Shown here in pieces: positions 11,521 through 21,805 of a stretch of DNA of 64,000 bases. Both the position numbers and the translations under genes were made by a program. The notes under the pieces were generated by a model. That model saw nothing but the letters and a program-made list of their open reading frames with translations, was not told the DNA's origin and ran no database searches. Every line of letters begins with the position of its first letter. The stretch's first letter is position 1. Source of the DNA: Prunus persica (lineage: Eukaryota; Streptophyta; Magnoliopsida; Rosales; Rosaceae); NCBI RefSeq assembly GCF_000346465.2, contig NC_034012.1:9966294-10030293 (forward strand). Reading direction: 5' to 3'.

Positions 11521-12055
11521 CAATCTATATGAATTTCAGCATTGGTTTTTGTTTTGAAATTGGTTTTAGTTGTGATTGAATGTTATGTTTTTGTTTCCAC
11601 TGTGATTGAATGATTTGCTTCTAATATGCATTTTTGATCCATTTTATACAGATGGAAGATTGTCTTGTTTCAATTGGCGGCGTTCTTTTGGGTAGGAAAT
11701 TGCTAACTTTCAGCTTAAATTCGGGTCTAAGAGGACATGTCTTGGAATTTTTCTTATACATATGAATTGTGTTAAAATTCTAGACCAAGAGGAGACGAAA
11801 TTTTTTTGGAATTTTTTGGAATTTTTCTTATACATATGTATATAATGTGCTCTCTTCAATTAATAATATAAATAAAAGTATTTTTCCATTGCATACACTT
11901 GCAAATATATACAAACAACATATTCAAGACAGAAATTTCTCAAGTAAATTAAACTCAATTTCATTCCATGAGGACTAAATAATTACATGGTCTGTCTGAC
12001 ACACAAATAGTTCCTTAATTACATGTTTTTTTTCCTTATAACTATAGTACACTTC
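11521..12055 (+). repeat. 535-bp direct repeat, copy 2
   Basis: See 10699-11233. After 12055 the sequence departs from copy 1 (CTTGCAACAG versus CCCGTATATC). Confidence 0.9.
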
Positions 12056-12210
12056 TTGCAACAGAATGGAATGTTGTCCCACCCCAAATTGATGAAGATT
12101 CTCAATGACAACAATCTTCTAGAAGCCAACAATAATCTTGCTCCAACTGTTATGAAAAAAAAAATGTCAATTATCTCAAGACTTAAGAGTTAGGGTTTTA
12201 AATCGCTAGA

Positions 12211-12302
12211 GACCAAGCTTGTGGGATATGGGCCGTGACATGATCACGTACTCTACCAATTGTTGCTTCACCTTCCCAAATTCATCCATCATCTTCCTCT
12301 AC
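12211..12302 (-). pseudogene. Exon-like captured fragment, unknown gene
   Basis: On the minus strand an acceptor-like TTCTGTTGTAG is followed by an open stretch reading RKMMDEFGKVKQQLVEYV, then IMSRPISHKLGL and a stop. The short charged helix plus splice signal looks like the last exon of a host gene carried by the TIR element. The family was not recognised. Confidence 0.4.
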
Positions 12303-13222
12303 AACAGAAACAAAATAAAGCAAAATCAATATGTACATATATAAATATGTATATACAGAGTAATACAAAAGACAAATTGGTACTAATGAGGTAGATCTTT
12401 GATATGCTCTATTGGAACAATCACTTTCCTTTTATTGCTATATATGCAGATGCGCAAAAGCACAAACAAGCCCAATTTAAAATCTCCTACTTACGTATCA
12501 AGAAAAGACTCAAAGCAGACTAAGTTTCTTATAAAAATAGAGTTCATTATTTTTCGTCTGTGCTTCATTCGTAACTTATAACTCACATGGTATCCAAAAT
12601 TTCACGCAGTGCATCAAAACTCAATCAAGTTAACTCTGGAACAATGAGAGAACAACAATATTAATCAATGAAAGAATTATGAAAGAGGCTATCATTGATC
12701 AACAACATTAACTCCAGAACATAGACACCACAGAGGTATGCAGTACAATTTACTTTCATTCAATTTCTACACAAAAATAATCTTTTAGATTGATATAGTC
12801 ATTCATTGCAAACTGAAATTTCACAACCATGAGAATAATGCCAAGAGGAAGAGTATCATATCACCTCAAAATTGGAAAACATCTAATGGACGAGGAAAAG
12901 CAAACCTACCAAGCACAAGACGAAAAGCCTTACTGCTCAAGCTTGATCAGTGCATATCTACATGGGCGTTAACCCCCGTATGATCATATTGCTTATTTTT
13001 TCTATTCTTGGCATTGGCTTTGCACCATTTATGTTTTCACAGTACATGAATTGTTCCAAATTAAAAACTTCAAACCGCAGGTCCTAATTATAGGCAGTAA
13101 ATTATGACTTAATAAAAAATAGTCATTGGAGTTGGATCTGGGAAGCTGAAAGCATCACATGGCTCAAAGAAACCAAATCAGGGGACCACGTACAACAGGG
13201 GCTGTTGTGCTAGCTAGTACTG

Positions 13223-13265
13223 CAGGGCAGGGTAGGGCAGGGCAAGGCAGGGCAGGGCATGGCAA
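13223..13265 (+). repeat. GGGCA pentamer repeat, potential G-quadruplex
   Basis: Six GGG runs occur within about 36 bases, several separated by only 2-base loops (CAGGGTAGGGCAGGGCAAGG). This satisfies the usual G4 motif. It lies within the TIR element and has no evident gene. Confidence 0.7.
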
Positions 13266-14067
13266 GGGACATTTGGATGCAAAGGCTAGAGATATAGACC
13301 CTTTCTTTTAGGTAAATGAGGAAGACGAAGCAGCAGCAAAACCTGGCCATGTGAAGTAGCAGCATCAGACCCTTTCTATGTTTCTTTTGTTTGTTCACAT
13401 ACTTTTTTGCCATATCATGGCCCTTAGAATTCCTGCAAAATAATAACATGAACTTTATTTCTCAATTTCACAATGACACAAAACAGTGTAGTATTAACTT
13501 GTTCACAGCACAAGTTAAATGGCGATGTCGAAATGAAAGAAACTCAAGGCATGACACAAAAGTTGAAAAATAAGAAAATAAATCTAATAGAATTCCAAAT
13601 ATCAAATGACACAACCAAGTATCCATTCACTATAAACTGACATAATATGGCACTTGTGTAAGTCTTCATGTAAAAACAGGGACATTTCTCAAGCATTGTT
13701 AAAAGGTAATTAAACTAATGTCAATGGCGATCTAACAAAACCATTATGCACTGTAAAGACATCTTCGTAAACAAATTATAATAAAACTCACATGTGCTTC
13801 CTTCCATTTAGATGGGTTTATTGGGTCCTCCTAGAAGTTCACCTTTAAGTATATACCATGAGAATTGTCCCAATTGGTTTGTATCTCAAAGAAAACCATA
13901 GTGCGCCTCATTAAGGTGATTCATCGAACACCTACAGGCCATTTTTTCATGCACTCATCAACTCAGCCTAACCAAACAAATAGAACCATATATTCAGAAC
14001 AAGCAAATAAGCATGATAAATAAAACGATGTAGCAAGAATTTGGATTTTGAGCAACTTTCTAGACCA

Positions 14068-14560
14068 CTATATGAAATTGAAACAATCAGAAGAAAACCC
14101 AAATAACATATGGGTATGAAAATAAAGGCGAAAAGTTGAACTGGGTACCTGGGACGTCATCTCTAGGTATATGGATTTCAGGAATGCTGAAGAAATTGAG
14201 AAATTTATTGAACCGGAGGGGAAGAACGGCGGTTGAAATAGGTGACAGAGAGTGAGAGATGGAGGTGTTGAACAGCGGCCGAAAGAGAGAGAGAGTGAGG
14301 TTGTCGTTGCTGATGTGGGTTCTGAGGAGGTGACAGTTGCCGTCGCCGATGTGGGTGAAAGGGAGAGAGAAAACAGACGAGAGAAGAGGTGAGTGAGGCA
14401 ACAGAGAGAAGAATAATAAAAGAGAGAAGAAAAATAAAAGAAAGAGGGAGACAACCGAGAGAAAAGAGAAAAACTAATTAAAATAAGAGAGAAAGAGAGA
14501 GAGAAGAAGGTAGACATTGAGTACTTCGATTGTGAATAGCATTGCTCAACGGGTAATGCC
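14068..14560 (-). other. Low-complexity exon-like region near the right TIR
   Basis: On the minus strand this stretch is CT-rich and stays open in more than one frame. A possible splice donor lies near 14147 (GACGTCCCAGGTACC on the minus strand). It may be a transcribed leader or captured first exon in the TIR element. No domain was recognised, and the serine/leucine-rich translation is probably not a real protein. Confidence 0.3.
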
Positions 14561-14790
14561 AACCCGGTTGTAGCATAAAGCGGATACTAATGTTAGCCAT
14601 TTGATCAATCTAATGGCCTAGTTATCATTCCGCACATAACCTCCTCACAATAACCTCTGCATTCTAGCAGCTCCCCTCACGACATGGGTCCAAACTACAG
14701 TAATGTGCAGCAGCCAAACAACTGGAGTGGTGGGCAGCCCAACAACAATAACAATCAAAGTTGGCCTCTTACATGCTTGCCCGACAACAA

Positions 14791-15547
14791 TAGTATTTGT
14801 ACATCTTTTTCACCGAGAAAGTGAAATACGTTTCATATTTGGAAGTTAGAAAATCTTGTGTTTATAAGGAGTTGGACTATTTCTCTAGGGCTCGTCAATG
14901 GGCCGTGCCGGGCTAACCCGGCACAAATTTAATGAGCTTGAGCCGGACCGGGCCGGGCTTTAAAGAGGAGAGGAAAAAATATTGGGCCGGACCGGGGCCG
15001 GGTTTTTTAGAAAATTCAAAGCCCAAGCCCGACCCATGAGCCAAGCTTAAGAAAGCCCATATGGTCGGGCCCAACTAAACGCAACGGGCCAGGCCTAAAC
15101 GGGCCCTCCTTCATTAAAAAAAAAATCATAAACTTAATCATAAAGGCATTTTAGTTCAAATTTGAGATTAAACTTACTTAATTCCAATATTTTCACTTCA
15201 ACAAATCTGTATTTAGCTTAAACAAAAAATTTGTACTGTATTAGCTATAGTCTATAAACATTTTGGGATATTAAATCTTGTCTTAATGCACAGTTAGGTC
15301 ATAGTGGGATTCTCATGAGTTCGTCACTCATATGTATGGGGTTTCCTTTTACCAATTGCTGATGCTGTGTAAAAATGTACTTCGGATTATTGTCTGAGCT
15401 AACAGAGAAGTTATGCCGGGTCAGTTTCGAATACCCAACCCCGCCACGCGACAAAAGGAACCAATGCTATTTCATATTTGATTGGTAGAAGTGCATAACT
15501 TCTCCACATACGGGAGTGATCAATTCAATACATGTCCAATGTTTTAG
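14791..15547. other. Intergenic DNA with a GGGCC-rich repeat
   Basis: No gene is seen. Bases 14885-15115 are rich in GGGCCGG/CCGGCCC words and begin TAGGGCTCGTCAATGGGCC, a style common in plant hAT-type MITEs. Both ends could not be matched, so no element is called. The last bases are the intron leading to the ALG2 exon at 15548. Confidence 0.5.
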
Positions 15548-15690
15548 GTGGCTTCGATAAGCGCTTGAAAGAAGATGCTGAGTACTTGAAGGAGCTCAGA
15601 AGTTTAGCAGAAAAGGAAGGAGTGTCCAATCAGGTTAACTTCCATCACATCTTGCTCAACAGCTGACAGATTCATTCTCTACAAAAATAT
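15548..15690 (+). pseudogene. ALG2 mannosyltransferase exon fragment (isolated)
   Basis: After an acceptor (GTTTTAG) the frame reads GGFDKRLKEDAEYLKELRSL then AEKEGVSNQVNF, a conserved part of plant ALG2. This ER-membrane mannosyltransferase adds the second and third mannose to the lipid-linked N-glycan precursor. A one-base insertion after NF shifts the frame; the continuation ITSCSTADRF is in another frame. This exon should directly follow the last ALG2 exon found near 61315-61445, yet it lies 45 kb away. It may come from another ALG2 copy. Confidence 0.78.
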
Positions 15691-15767
15691 TTGGTTGGCA
15701 TTTGAATCAATACCTTGTTGACGTTGCTGGGATGAAAGAAGGCTGAAGACTGCATGACCTTGTAGTA

Positions 15768-16285
15768 TGTTGATGCTCAAAATGGTTCAGCCAAGATTGA
15801 GTCCAACTTAGTGATGAGGTGTGATGGATGATGGATGAAGGTGAGGACCTTCACCAAGTGTGTGAGGATTTGGGAAAACGATAAACATATAAAAGACAAG
15901 ATATACGTGGTTCACCCGAATGATGGGCTACGTCCACGGAGAAGGGTGTTCTCATTATGATAATGTTTGTTTACATTTGTACAAGGGGATTAGACCCAAA
16001 TATAAAGATAACAAGTGAGAAGCCCAGTCTAGTGATCTAGAAGAGAGAGTCCAAGCCTAAGGGTCTAGATCCAAGACCCGGATCCTCTTCTAAGGAAAGA
16101 GTAGTCTTCTTTTATAGGTGAGGGGGAGTCTTCATCTCTTGTAGTTTTCCGATGTGGGACTCCTCTTGCTTTGCTTAGAGTTGTGATTTGTGGTGATGTG
16201 TCTTTGGCTAAGGTGATGACCTCTCAAAGCATGGCACTCGAATGATCTAGCCTAACTAGTTGCTCGGTCAGTTATGGTACAAACA
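15768..16285 (-). repeat. LARD left LTR (3' LTR)
   Basis: 518 bp, identical by eye to 21136-21653. On the minus strand a TATA-like CTATAAAAG lies near 16110. Confidence 0.93.
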
Positions 16286-16439
16286 GTAGTCCCCTAAGTT
16301 CTCAAGTAAGAAGATACTTCTTGGTTGGGGACTTGTAATTTTAAGTGCACTAGCCGAGCAACACCATAGTTCATCTTCCAAGCTGTATAGTGCACTACCC
16401 ATAGTCCCCCAAGTCCCCGGGTAAGAAGGACATCTGGAA

Positions 16440-17475
16440 GGGAGAGAACTTGGCACGAGGGTGCCGAAGGTGAAGGGGTTGCCGAAGGGACAAAGTTGCA
16501 TGTCTCAGGGTAATGTGGTTGGGCACGAGGGTGCCGAAGGCATATGAATTGCATGTGTCAAGGCGATGGGCTTAGGCACGAGGGTGCTGAAGGTGACACT
16601 AAGCTTGCATGTTTGCAAGGCAATGTGTTTAGGCACGGGGGTGCCAAAGACAAAGAGAATGCCGAAGGAGACATGAAGCTTGCATGTCATAAGGCAATGT
16701 GGCTGGGCACGAGGGTGCTGAAGGCACAAAGCTTGCATGTTGCAAGGCGATGTGGCCTAGGCACAAGGGTGCCAAAGGCATAAGACTTGCATGTTGCAAG
16801 ACAATGGAGCTAGGCACGGGGGTGCCGAAGGCAAAGGGGATGCCGAAGGCACAAAGCTTGCATGTCGCAAGGCAATGTGCCTAGGCACGAGGGTGCCGAA
16901 GGCATAAGAATTGCATGTCGCAAGGTGATGGGCCTAGGCACGAGGGTGCCGAAGGCATAATACTTACATGTTGCAAGACAATAGAGCTAGGCACGGGGGT
17001 GCCGAAGGCAAAGGAGATGCCGAAGGCACAAAGCTTGCATGTCGCAAGGCAATGTGCCTAGGCACGAGGGTGCCGAAGGCATAAGAATTGCATGTCGCAA
17101 GGTGATGGGCCTAGGCACGAGGGTGCCGAAGGCATAAGACTTGCATGTTGCAAGACAATAGAGCTAGGCACGGGGGTGCCGAAGGCAAAGGGGATGCCGA
17201 AGGCACAAAGCTTGCATGTCGCAAGGCAATGTGCCTAGGCACGAGGGTGCCGAAGGCATAAGAATTGCATGTCGCAAGGTGATGGGCCTAGGCACGAGGG
17301 TGCCGAAGGCATAAGACTTGCATGTTGCAAGACAATAGAGCTAGGCACGGGGGTGCCGAAGGCAAAGGGGATGCCGAAGGCACAAAGCTTGCATGTCGCA
17401 AGGCAATGTGCCTAGGCACGAGGGTGCCGAAGGCATTACAAAGCTTGCATGTTTGCAAGGCAATGTAGCGAGGCT
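16440..17475. repeat. Tandem array with ~59-bp units and a 177-bp higher-order period
   Basis: The unit core is GGCACGAGGGTGCCGAAGGC followed by a TTGCATGTxGCAAGG box. Three variant units form a 177-base block: the GAGCTAGGCACGGGG landmark falls near 16810, 16987, 17164 and 17341, exactly 177 apart. The left part (16440-16760) is more diverged. It lies within the LARD interior and is noncoding. Confidence 0.9.
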
Positions 17476-17689
17476 TGGAAGTGCCGAATGCAAAAGGGGA
17501 TGTCGAAGGCATGAAGGTGCTGAAGGGAAGAAATGCATATGTGCAAATAATAATAATAATAATAATAGCTTTTTTTTTTTTTGGGAGCTGGGTCCGTAGG
17601 TTTTTTTTTTTTTTTTTTTTTTTGGGAGCTCGGGAGCTAGACCTTCGGCAGGCTGAGGCTGTTGAAAATTTTGGGGGCTCTCCTCTCCT

Positions 17690-20600
17690 TCGATGGTCCT
17701 TGCCGTTCGGCAAGGTCCTAGCCTTTTTTTTTTTTCGAGGCCGAGCCTTTGCCTTTGTGGGTTTGTTGGTGTTTCTTTCATGGCCCTTGCCGTTCGGCAA
17801 GGGACCAAAGTGGTTTTGGCTAACGAGTTTGAGAGGGTTGGACCCGAGATGGGCCTTGGCCAAATGAGAAAAGAATAGGAGCTAGGGTTTTGCATTGTGA
17901 GAGAGGGATAAATAAAAATTCACTGCCCCTGCCGTTCGGCATGAAATAGCTTATTTCCTTCGGACCTAGGCTCTTATTTCCTTCGGCAAGGGTGTCGGGT
18001 GCCGAGGCGAGGCTGGGCTGTGCCGTGAGTTTTGGGGGCTCCTGTCGATCGGCAGGGGCGGTTGCGAAGATGCTGGTCCGTCAGCAGTCGGGCACGTCCC
18101 TGAGGTTGCGGTAGGAGGGTGAAGCCGGGCTGCGTGGATATTTTGGCCAGACCTGGAGTTGCTACAACAGTCCTTGTGGGTGGGCGCTAGACGGCTCGAC
18201 ATCAGTCCCTGCCGAACGGTAGGGTGGGCGTGACTTTTTGGTGAAGGGTTCGTGATCTGAAGGGGGGTTACCTGTTCGTGTTTTGTGAGGGCCAGCAGCG
18301 GTGATTTGGGAAGAGCTAGATCTCTCTATCTTCGGCAAGGCAAGGAAGGTGACCGAGCCTTCTTGTCTTCGGCAAGTCCGATAAGGTTTAATTTGGAGCT
18401 GGGCTGCACGAGCTGGCGATTCGGTGTGGGTATTTTCGTGATCCCAACAAATTTTGTGGGCCTTGCCGTTCGGCAAGGCCAGCTTGTGAGCTCGAGTTGC
18501 CCATATTTGTTTTTCTTAATCCTTGCCGTTCGGCAAGGGCTTATTTGGACTTGAACCCATGTTTGATGGGTTGTTGAATTCCGGTGTATACGTACTTGTT
18601 TGATGTTTGCAGCAGGGTCCTTGGCAAGGCAAAAACAGGAGTTGAGGCTTCGGTGACCTTGGCTGGGGCTGAGGTGAGTAGTTTTCGGAGCTTTCAGCAA
18701 CTTCCGCGTGGGCCTTGCCGTTCGGCAAGGCCTTCTGAAATTCCTTTGTGCTTTTGTTTTTTGTCTTCGGCAAGTGGGCTGATCCCATGGGGGTGTGCAG
18801 ATTTGGAAGCCGGGCTGCGTGGGTCACGGCGGCTTGATCTTGTTCTGAAAGTTATCGGGGCTTGCGCAAGAGTGATTAGCTTGGGAAGGGTCAGTGGAGC
18901 TGGGCTCATTGATTTTCGGCAAGAGGCGGACTGGTGGTGGCAGATTCAGAATCCGTGAGGCTGGGCCCTTTCGTTGGTGGAGTGCTTCTAGGCTTCGTGA
19001 GTTCGTAGTCTTGGTGGGCCTCCCATTTTTTGTGCTCAACCCTTGTCGTTCGACAAGGGTGTGTTGAGCAATTCTCTTTGTGGCGTTATGTTTGTGAGGG
19101 CTGGCTGCGAGTTGCAGGTTGCTAGGGTAGGTCCAGCTAAGTACGGGTTTTTACTCGGCTGAACCCTTCCGTTTGGCAAGGGTGTCTTGAGCAAATGGGT
19201 GTGCCATTTGGTGTTCTGACTTTTCATCCCATATTGGGACCTGGGCTTGTTTTATCAGCATAGTGCCGATCGGCAAGAAGTGTTTGGCAAGATCTCGCTC
19301 GGGAGGGTGGTTACGGCTTTGAGCTGAAGCATGGGTAAGTCACCGACTGATGGCAAATGAGCTGGGCCTTTGTGGGTCGTCAGAGCTGGGCCATTGAAGA
19401 TTCGGCAAGGCTTTGAAAGTGACGTGCCTAGGATCCTGCTGTTCCGCAAAAATCTTGAGAACTTGGCTGTAGCTTTTGGGTACCGACGGAGAGGACCAAG
19501 GAATTGGAGCTGACGATTTGCAAAAGGCTGGGCTTCGGTAATGAGGCTGCATAGTCGGCAATGTGGCTGTACAATCGGGAGGAGGCCGTGCATGCGCGCG
19601 CTCTTTCGTAGCTTTCCGCATAGCCCTTCGGCATGACTCTAAAGCTGGGTTCGATCTTTGTGAAGGTGGCCTTGGGAAAGGGAGCCACGAGCACCCTTGT
19701 ATCCCCTCGGCGATGATTTCGTGAGCTATCCTCGGAGTCGAGATCCACAGCCTGGAGTCTAGCAGTTTGGAGGAGATTTGTCTCAAGCTTTGGACACTTG
19801 GGCATTGTAGGCTTCGGCAAGGGCAGTGGCATGATTTTGCTGCTGTAAAGCTTGGGTATATACTTGCAAGGAGTTACAACCCTTGCTGCTCAGTGCCTTC
19901 TGCAAGCGGGGTGAGCAGCAAAGGTCTATGCATGGCAAAGCAAGGTGGTGGTTCATTCGGCAAGGTGACCAAGTCCTCACGGCCTCGGCAAGGTGAGGTT
20001 CAATTGGAGGGATGTGCTCGTGAGTTCTCCTTGCAATCTTTGGTTGTTCCCAATGCTTGATTAAAAATTGTTGGTATAGAGTTCCGAACTGTAGCCCATG
20101 AAAGAGTATATGGATTAAAAATTTCTGGAGCATATGGTTGCTGTTTGGAGGATGGGGTGCCGTTTGGCTTGGCCATTTGAATTGCTTCAGACTTTCGAAT
20201 ATACTAAAATATAAGATAGGAGTTTGGCATTTGCGGCTAGTTGTCTTCAATCATGCAAACGATAATAACCATGTAAGCCATGCAAACAATAATAACCATG
20301 CAAGCCATGCAAGAAATAATAACCACGTGGGCTTCCCATTGGATTGAAATGGTGGTTGGCCCCCTTAGCCCTGCAAAGTGATGCTGTCGGTGAATTGGAA
20401 TATTTGGCATTTGCCAAATTGGGGCATCTTCAAAGTGGCCCGGACAGCTATTATTCATTGCGATATTCATGAACCATATTGTTGAATATGTAAGAAGAGA
20501 AATCTTATCTTGTGGTGAGGATGCACGTGGGCATCCACAGAGTGGAGTAATTTTTCCTTGGCCGTGCGCAAGCCATGCATGGTGATGATATGCTTGGTGC

Positions 20601-21050
20601 ACTTGGGATATTTGGCCACCCATAAATTGAGACTCTTTCAACGTGATTGAAAGGTGGTTCCTTGGGCTGAAATGGTGGCTTGGCCATGCAAGCCATGCAA
20701 GGCGAGGTGTCGAAGGCCTCGCTCATATCAGAGAGGTCTGCAGAAGGCATCGTATGCACCACATGATGATGAGGTGCCGAAGGATGGCGGGGTGCCGAAG
20801 GAAACGCGCCGAATGATGGAGGGGTGCCGAATGATGAAGCTTGTAGAACAAGCTCAAGTCCCCTATTTTTACTCTTCAAAGAAGTGCTGAACGACACTTT
20901 GAATTGAGATGTTGGTTTGGCTATGCAAGCCGTGCAAAATGATAGCCACATTCTGATCGGCTTTTCCTTGAAATATCATCTTCTGCAATTTGTTGCCTTA
21001 GCATTCATTGTTGCTCCAGTAAGATATTGCCGAACGGCAACTTAGGTGAT
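17690..21050. repeat. Dispersed palindromes of GCCGTTCGGC type
   Basis: Near-perfect palindromes CCTTGCCGTTCGGCAAGG occur near 17698, 17782, 18461, 18522 and 18713, with partial forms near 17930, 18210, 19146 and 21028. One near 19040 reads CCCTTGTCGTTCGACAAGGG, where both arms changed together and pairing is kept. They are spread over the interior of the pol-less LTR element. Confidence 0.8.
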
Positions 21051-21135
21051 GTTGATTGTGTGGGTGTCGAGGGGCATTGAAGAAGGGGAGAACGACAGAA
21101 GCCTTTTGTGTCGATTCCCACAGACGGCGCCAAAC

Positions 21136-21653
21136 TGTTGATGCTCAAAATGGTTCAGCCAAGATTGAGTCCAACTTAGTGATGAGGTGTGATGGATGAT
21201 GGATGAAGGTGAGGACCTTCACCAAGTGTGTGAGGATTTGGGAAAACGATAAACATATAAAAGACAAGATATACGTGGTTCACCCGAATGATGGGCTACG
21301 TCCACGGAGAAGGGTGTTCTCATTATGATAATGTTTGTTTACATTTGTACAAGGGGATTAGACCCAAATATAAAGATAACAAGTGAGAAGCCCAGTCTAG
21401 TGATCTAGAAGAGAGAGTCCAAGCCTAAGGGTCTAGATCCAAGACCCGGATCCTCTTCTAAGGAAAGAGTAGTCTTCTTTTATAGGTGAGGGGGAGTCTT
21501 CATCTCTTGTAGTTTTCCGATGTGGGACTCCTCTTGCTTTGCTTAGAGTTGTGATTTGTGGTGATGTGTCTTTGGCTAAGGTGATGACCTCTCAAAGCAT
21601 GGCACTCGAATGATCTAGCCTAACTAGTTGCTCGGTCAGTTATGGTACAAACA
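21136..21653 (-). repeat. LARD right LTR (5' LTR)
   Basis: 518 bp, identical by eye to the left LTR. It is followed by TSD TAGTA. The primer-binding site lies just inside, at about 21116-21134 on the minus strand. Confidence 0.93.
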
Positions 21654-21658
21654 TAGTA

Positions 21659-21805
21659 TAAGTTGTTCAATTTAATCGCCTAGACTTAAATAAAATTTTG
21701 TTGCTTTTAATATATCCATGAATTACTCTTCAGTGTGTGATCTTTTATGCTTTTTTCTTTTACTCCATTTTCAATAGTTGAGATTAAATATTACATGGCA
21801 AGTAG
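21659..21805. other. Intergenic, ALG2-locus-like
   Basis: There is no gene. Words such as GTGTGATCTTTTATGC resemble 62045-62070, downstream of the ALG2 remnant, so this is probably duplicated ALG2-locus DNA. Confidence 0.4.

Larger units (their letters stand above)
8947..14678. mobile_element. 5.7-kb TIR DNA transposon, Pack-MULE-like, no transposase
   Basis: The left end (8947-9000) and the reverse complement of the right end (about 14631-14678) match over roughly 50 bases. Of 47 bases starting CTAGAATGCAGAGG, 46 agree, and weaker similarity extends to about 120 bases. It sits inside a MORF exon. The flanks CACAACAC and CACGACAT look like a diverged 8-9 bp target duplication. Long TIRs, host-derived exon pieces and lack of transposase suggest a Mutator-like Pack-MULE. 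A hAT assignment is not excluded. The element contains a copper-chaperone exon, other exon-like pieces, an N gap and a large direct duplication beside it. Confidence 0.72.
6098..14790 (+). pseudogene. MORF/DAG-like organellar RNA-editing factor, exon fragment split by two transposons
   Basis: An intron (6098-6260, ending TTTTGGCAG) leads into an exon whose translation is GEPFITGETVP-stop-DPKYHEEWIRKNSRANERNRR and so on. This is the conserved C-terminal part of plant MORF proteins, which bind PPR proteins during C-to-U editing in plastids and mitochondria. The exon runs to 6512, resumes at 8874-8946 (NNMRTPNNMGPLPPNAGPMP) and again at about 14679-14790 (MGPNYSNVQQPNNWSGGQP). The two gaps are occupied by a solo LTR and a TIR element. 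In-frame stops fall at about 6298 and 6373. Because the intron is retained, this is a genomic duplicate and not a processed copy. Upstream MORF domain exons are absent. The Gly/Pro/Asn-rich tail most resembles MORF8-type proteins, but the exact member is not assigned. Confidence 0.85.
15768..21653 (-). mobile_element. Large non-autonomous LTR retrotransposon (LARD-like), young
   Basis: Identical-looking 518-bp LTRs (15768-16285, 21136-21653) with TG...CA ends are flanked by TSD TAGTA (15763-15767, 21654-21658). The primer-binding site reads TTTGGCGCCGTCTGTGGGA on the minus strand at about 21116-21134, just inside the right LTR, and a purine tract abuts the left LTR, so the element points left. 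The 4.85-kb interior shows no gag, protease, integrase or RT. It contains tandem repeats and many palindromes built on GCCGTTCGGC. The PBS and the LTR end ATCAACA are shared with the Tat-like gypsy at 51.1-54.9 kb, suggesting a pol-less relative. Identical LTRs imply recent insertion. Confidence 0.9.

Noticed and set aside
14068..14562. 164-codon minus-strand Ser/Leu-rich frame as a membrane protein
   Set aside because: It is CT-repeat-derived low complexity next to a TIR; kept only as a low-confidence leader region.
16440..17475. CRISPR-like look of regularly spaced repeats
   Set aside because: Units are contiguous variants without unique spacers, and the host is a plant; it is a tandem array inside a retroelement.
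16294..17895. Several overlapping open frames on both strands
   Set aside because: They are generated by the GTGCCGAAGGC tandem array and T/A runs inside the LTR element. They have low complexity, no domain and repeat with the array period.
18162..20250. Open frames up to 155 codons in the LARD interior
   Set aside because: No recognisable gag, protease, RT or integrase motifs. They overlap on both strands and contain the repeated palindrome; treated as chance ORFs.
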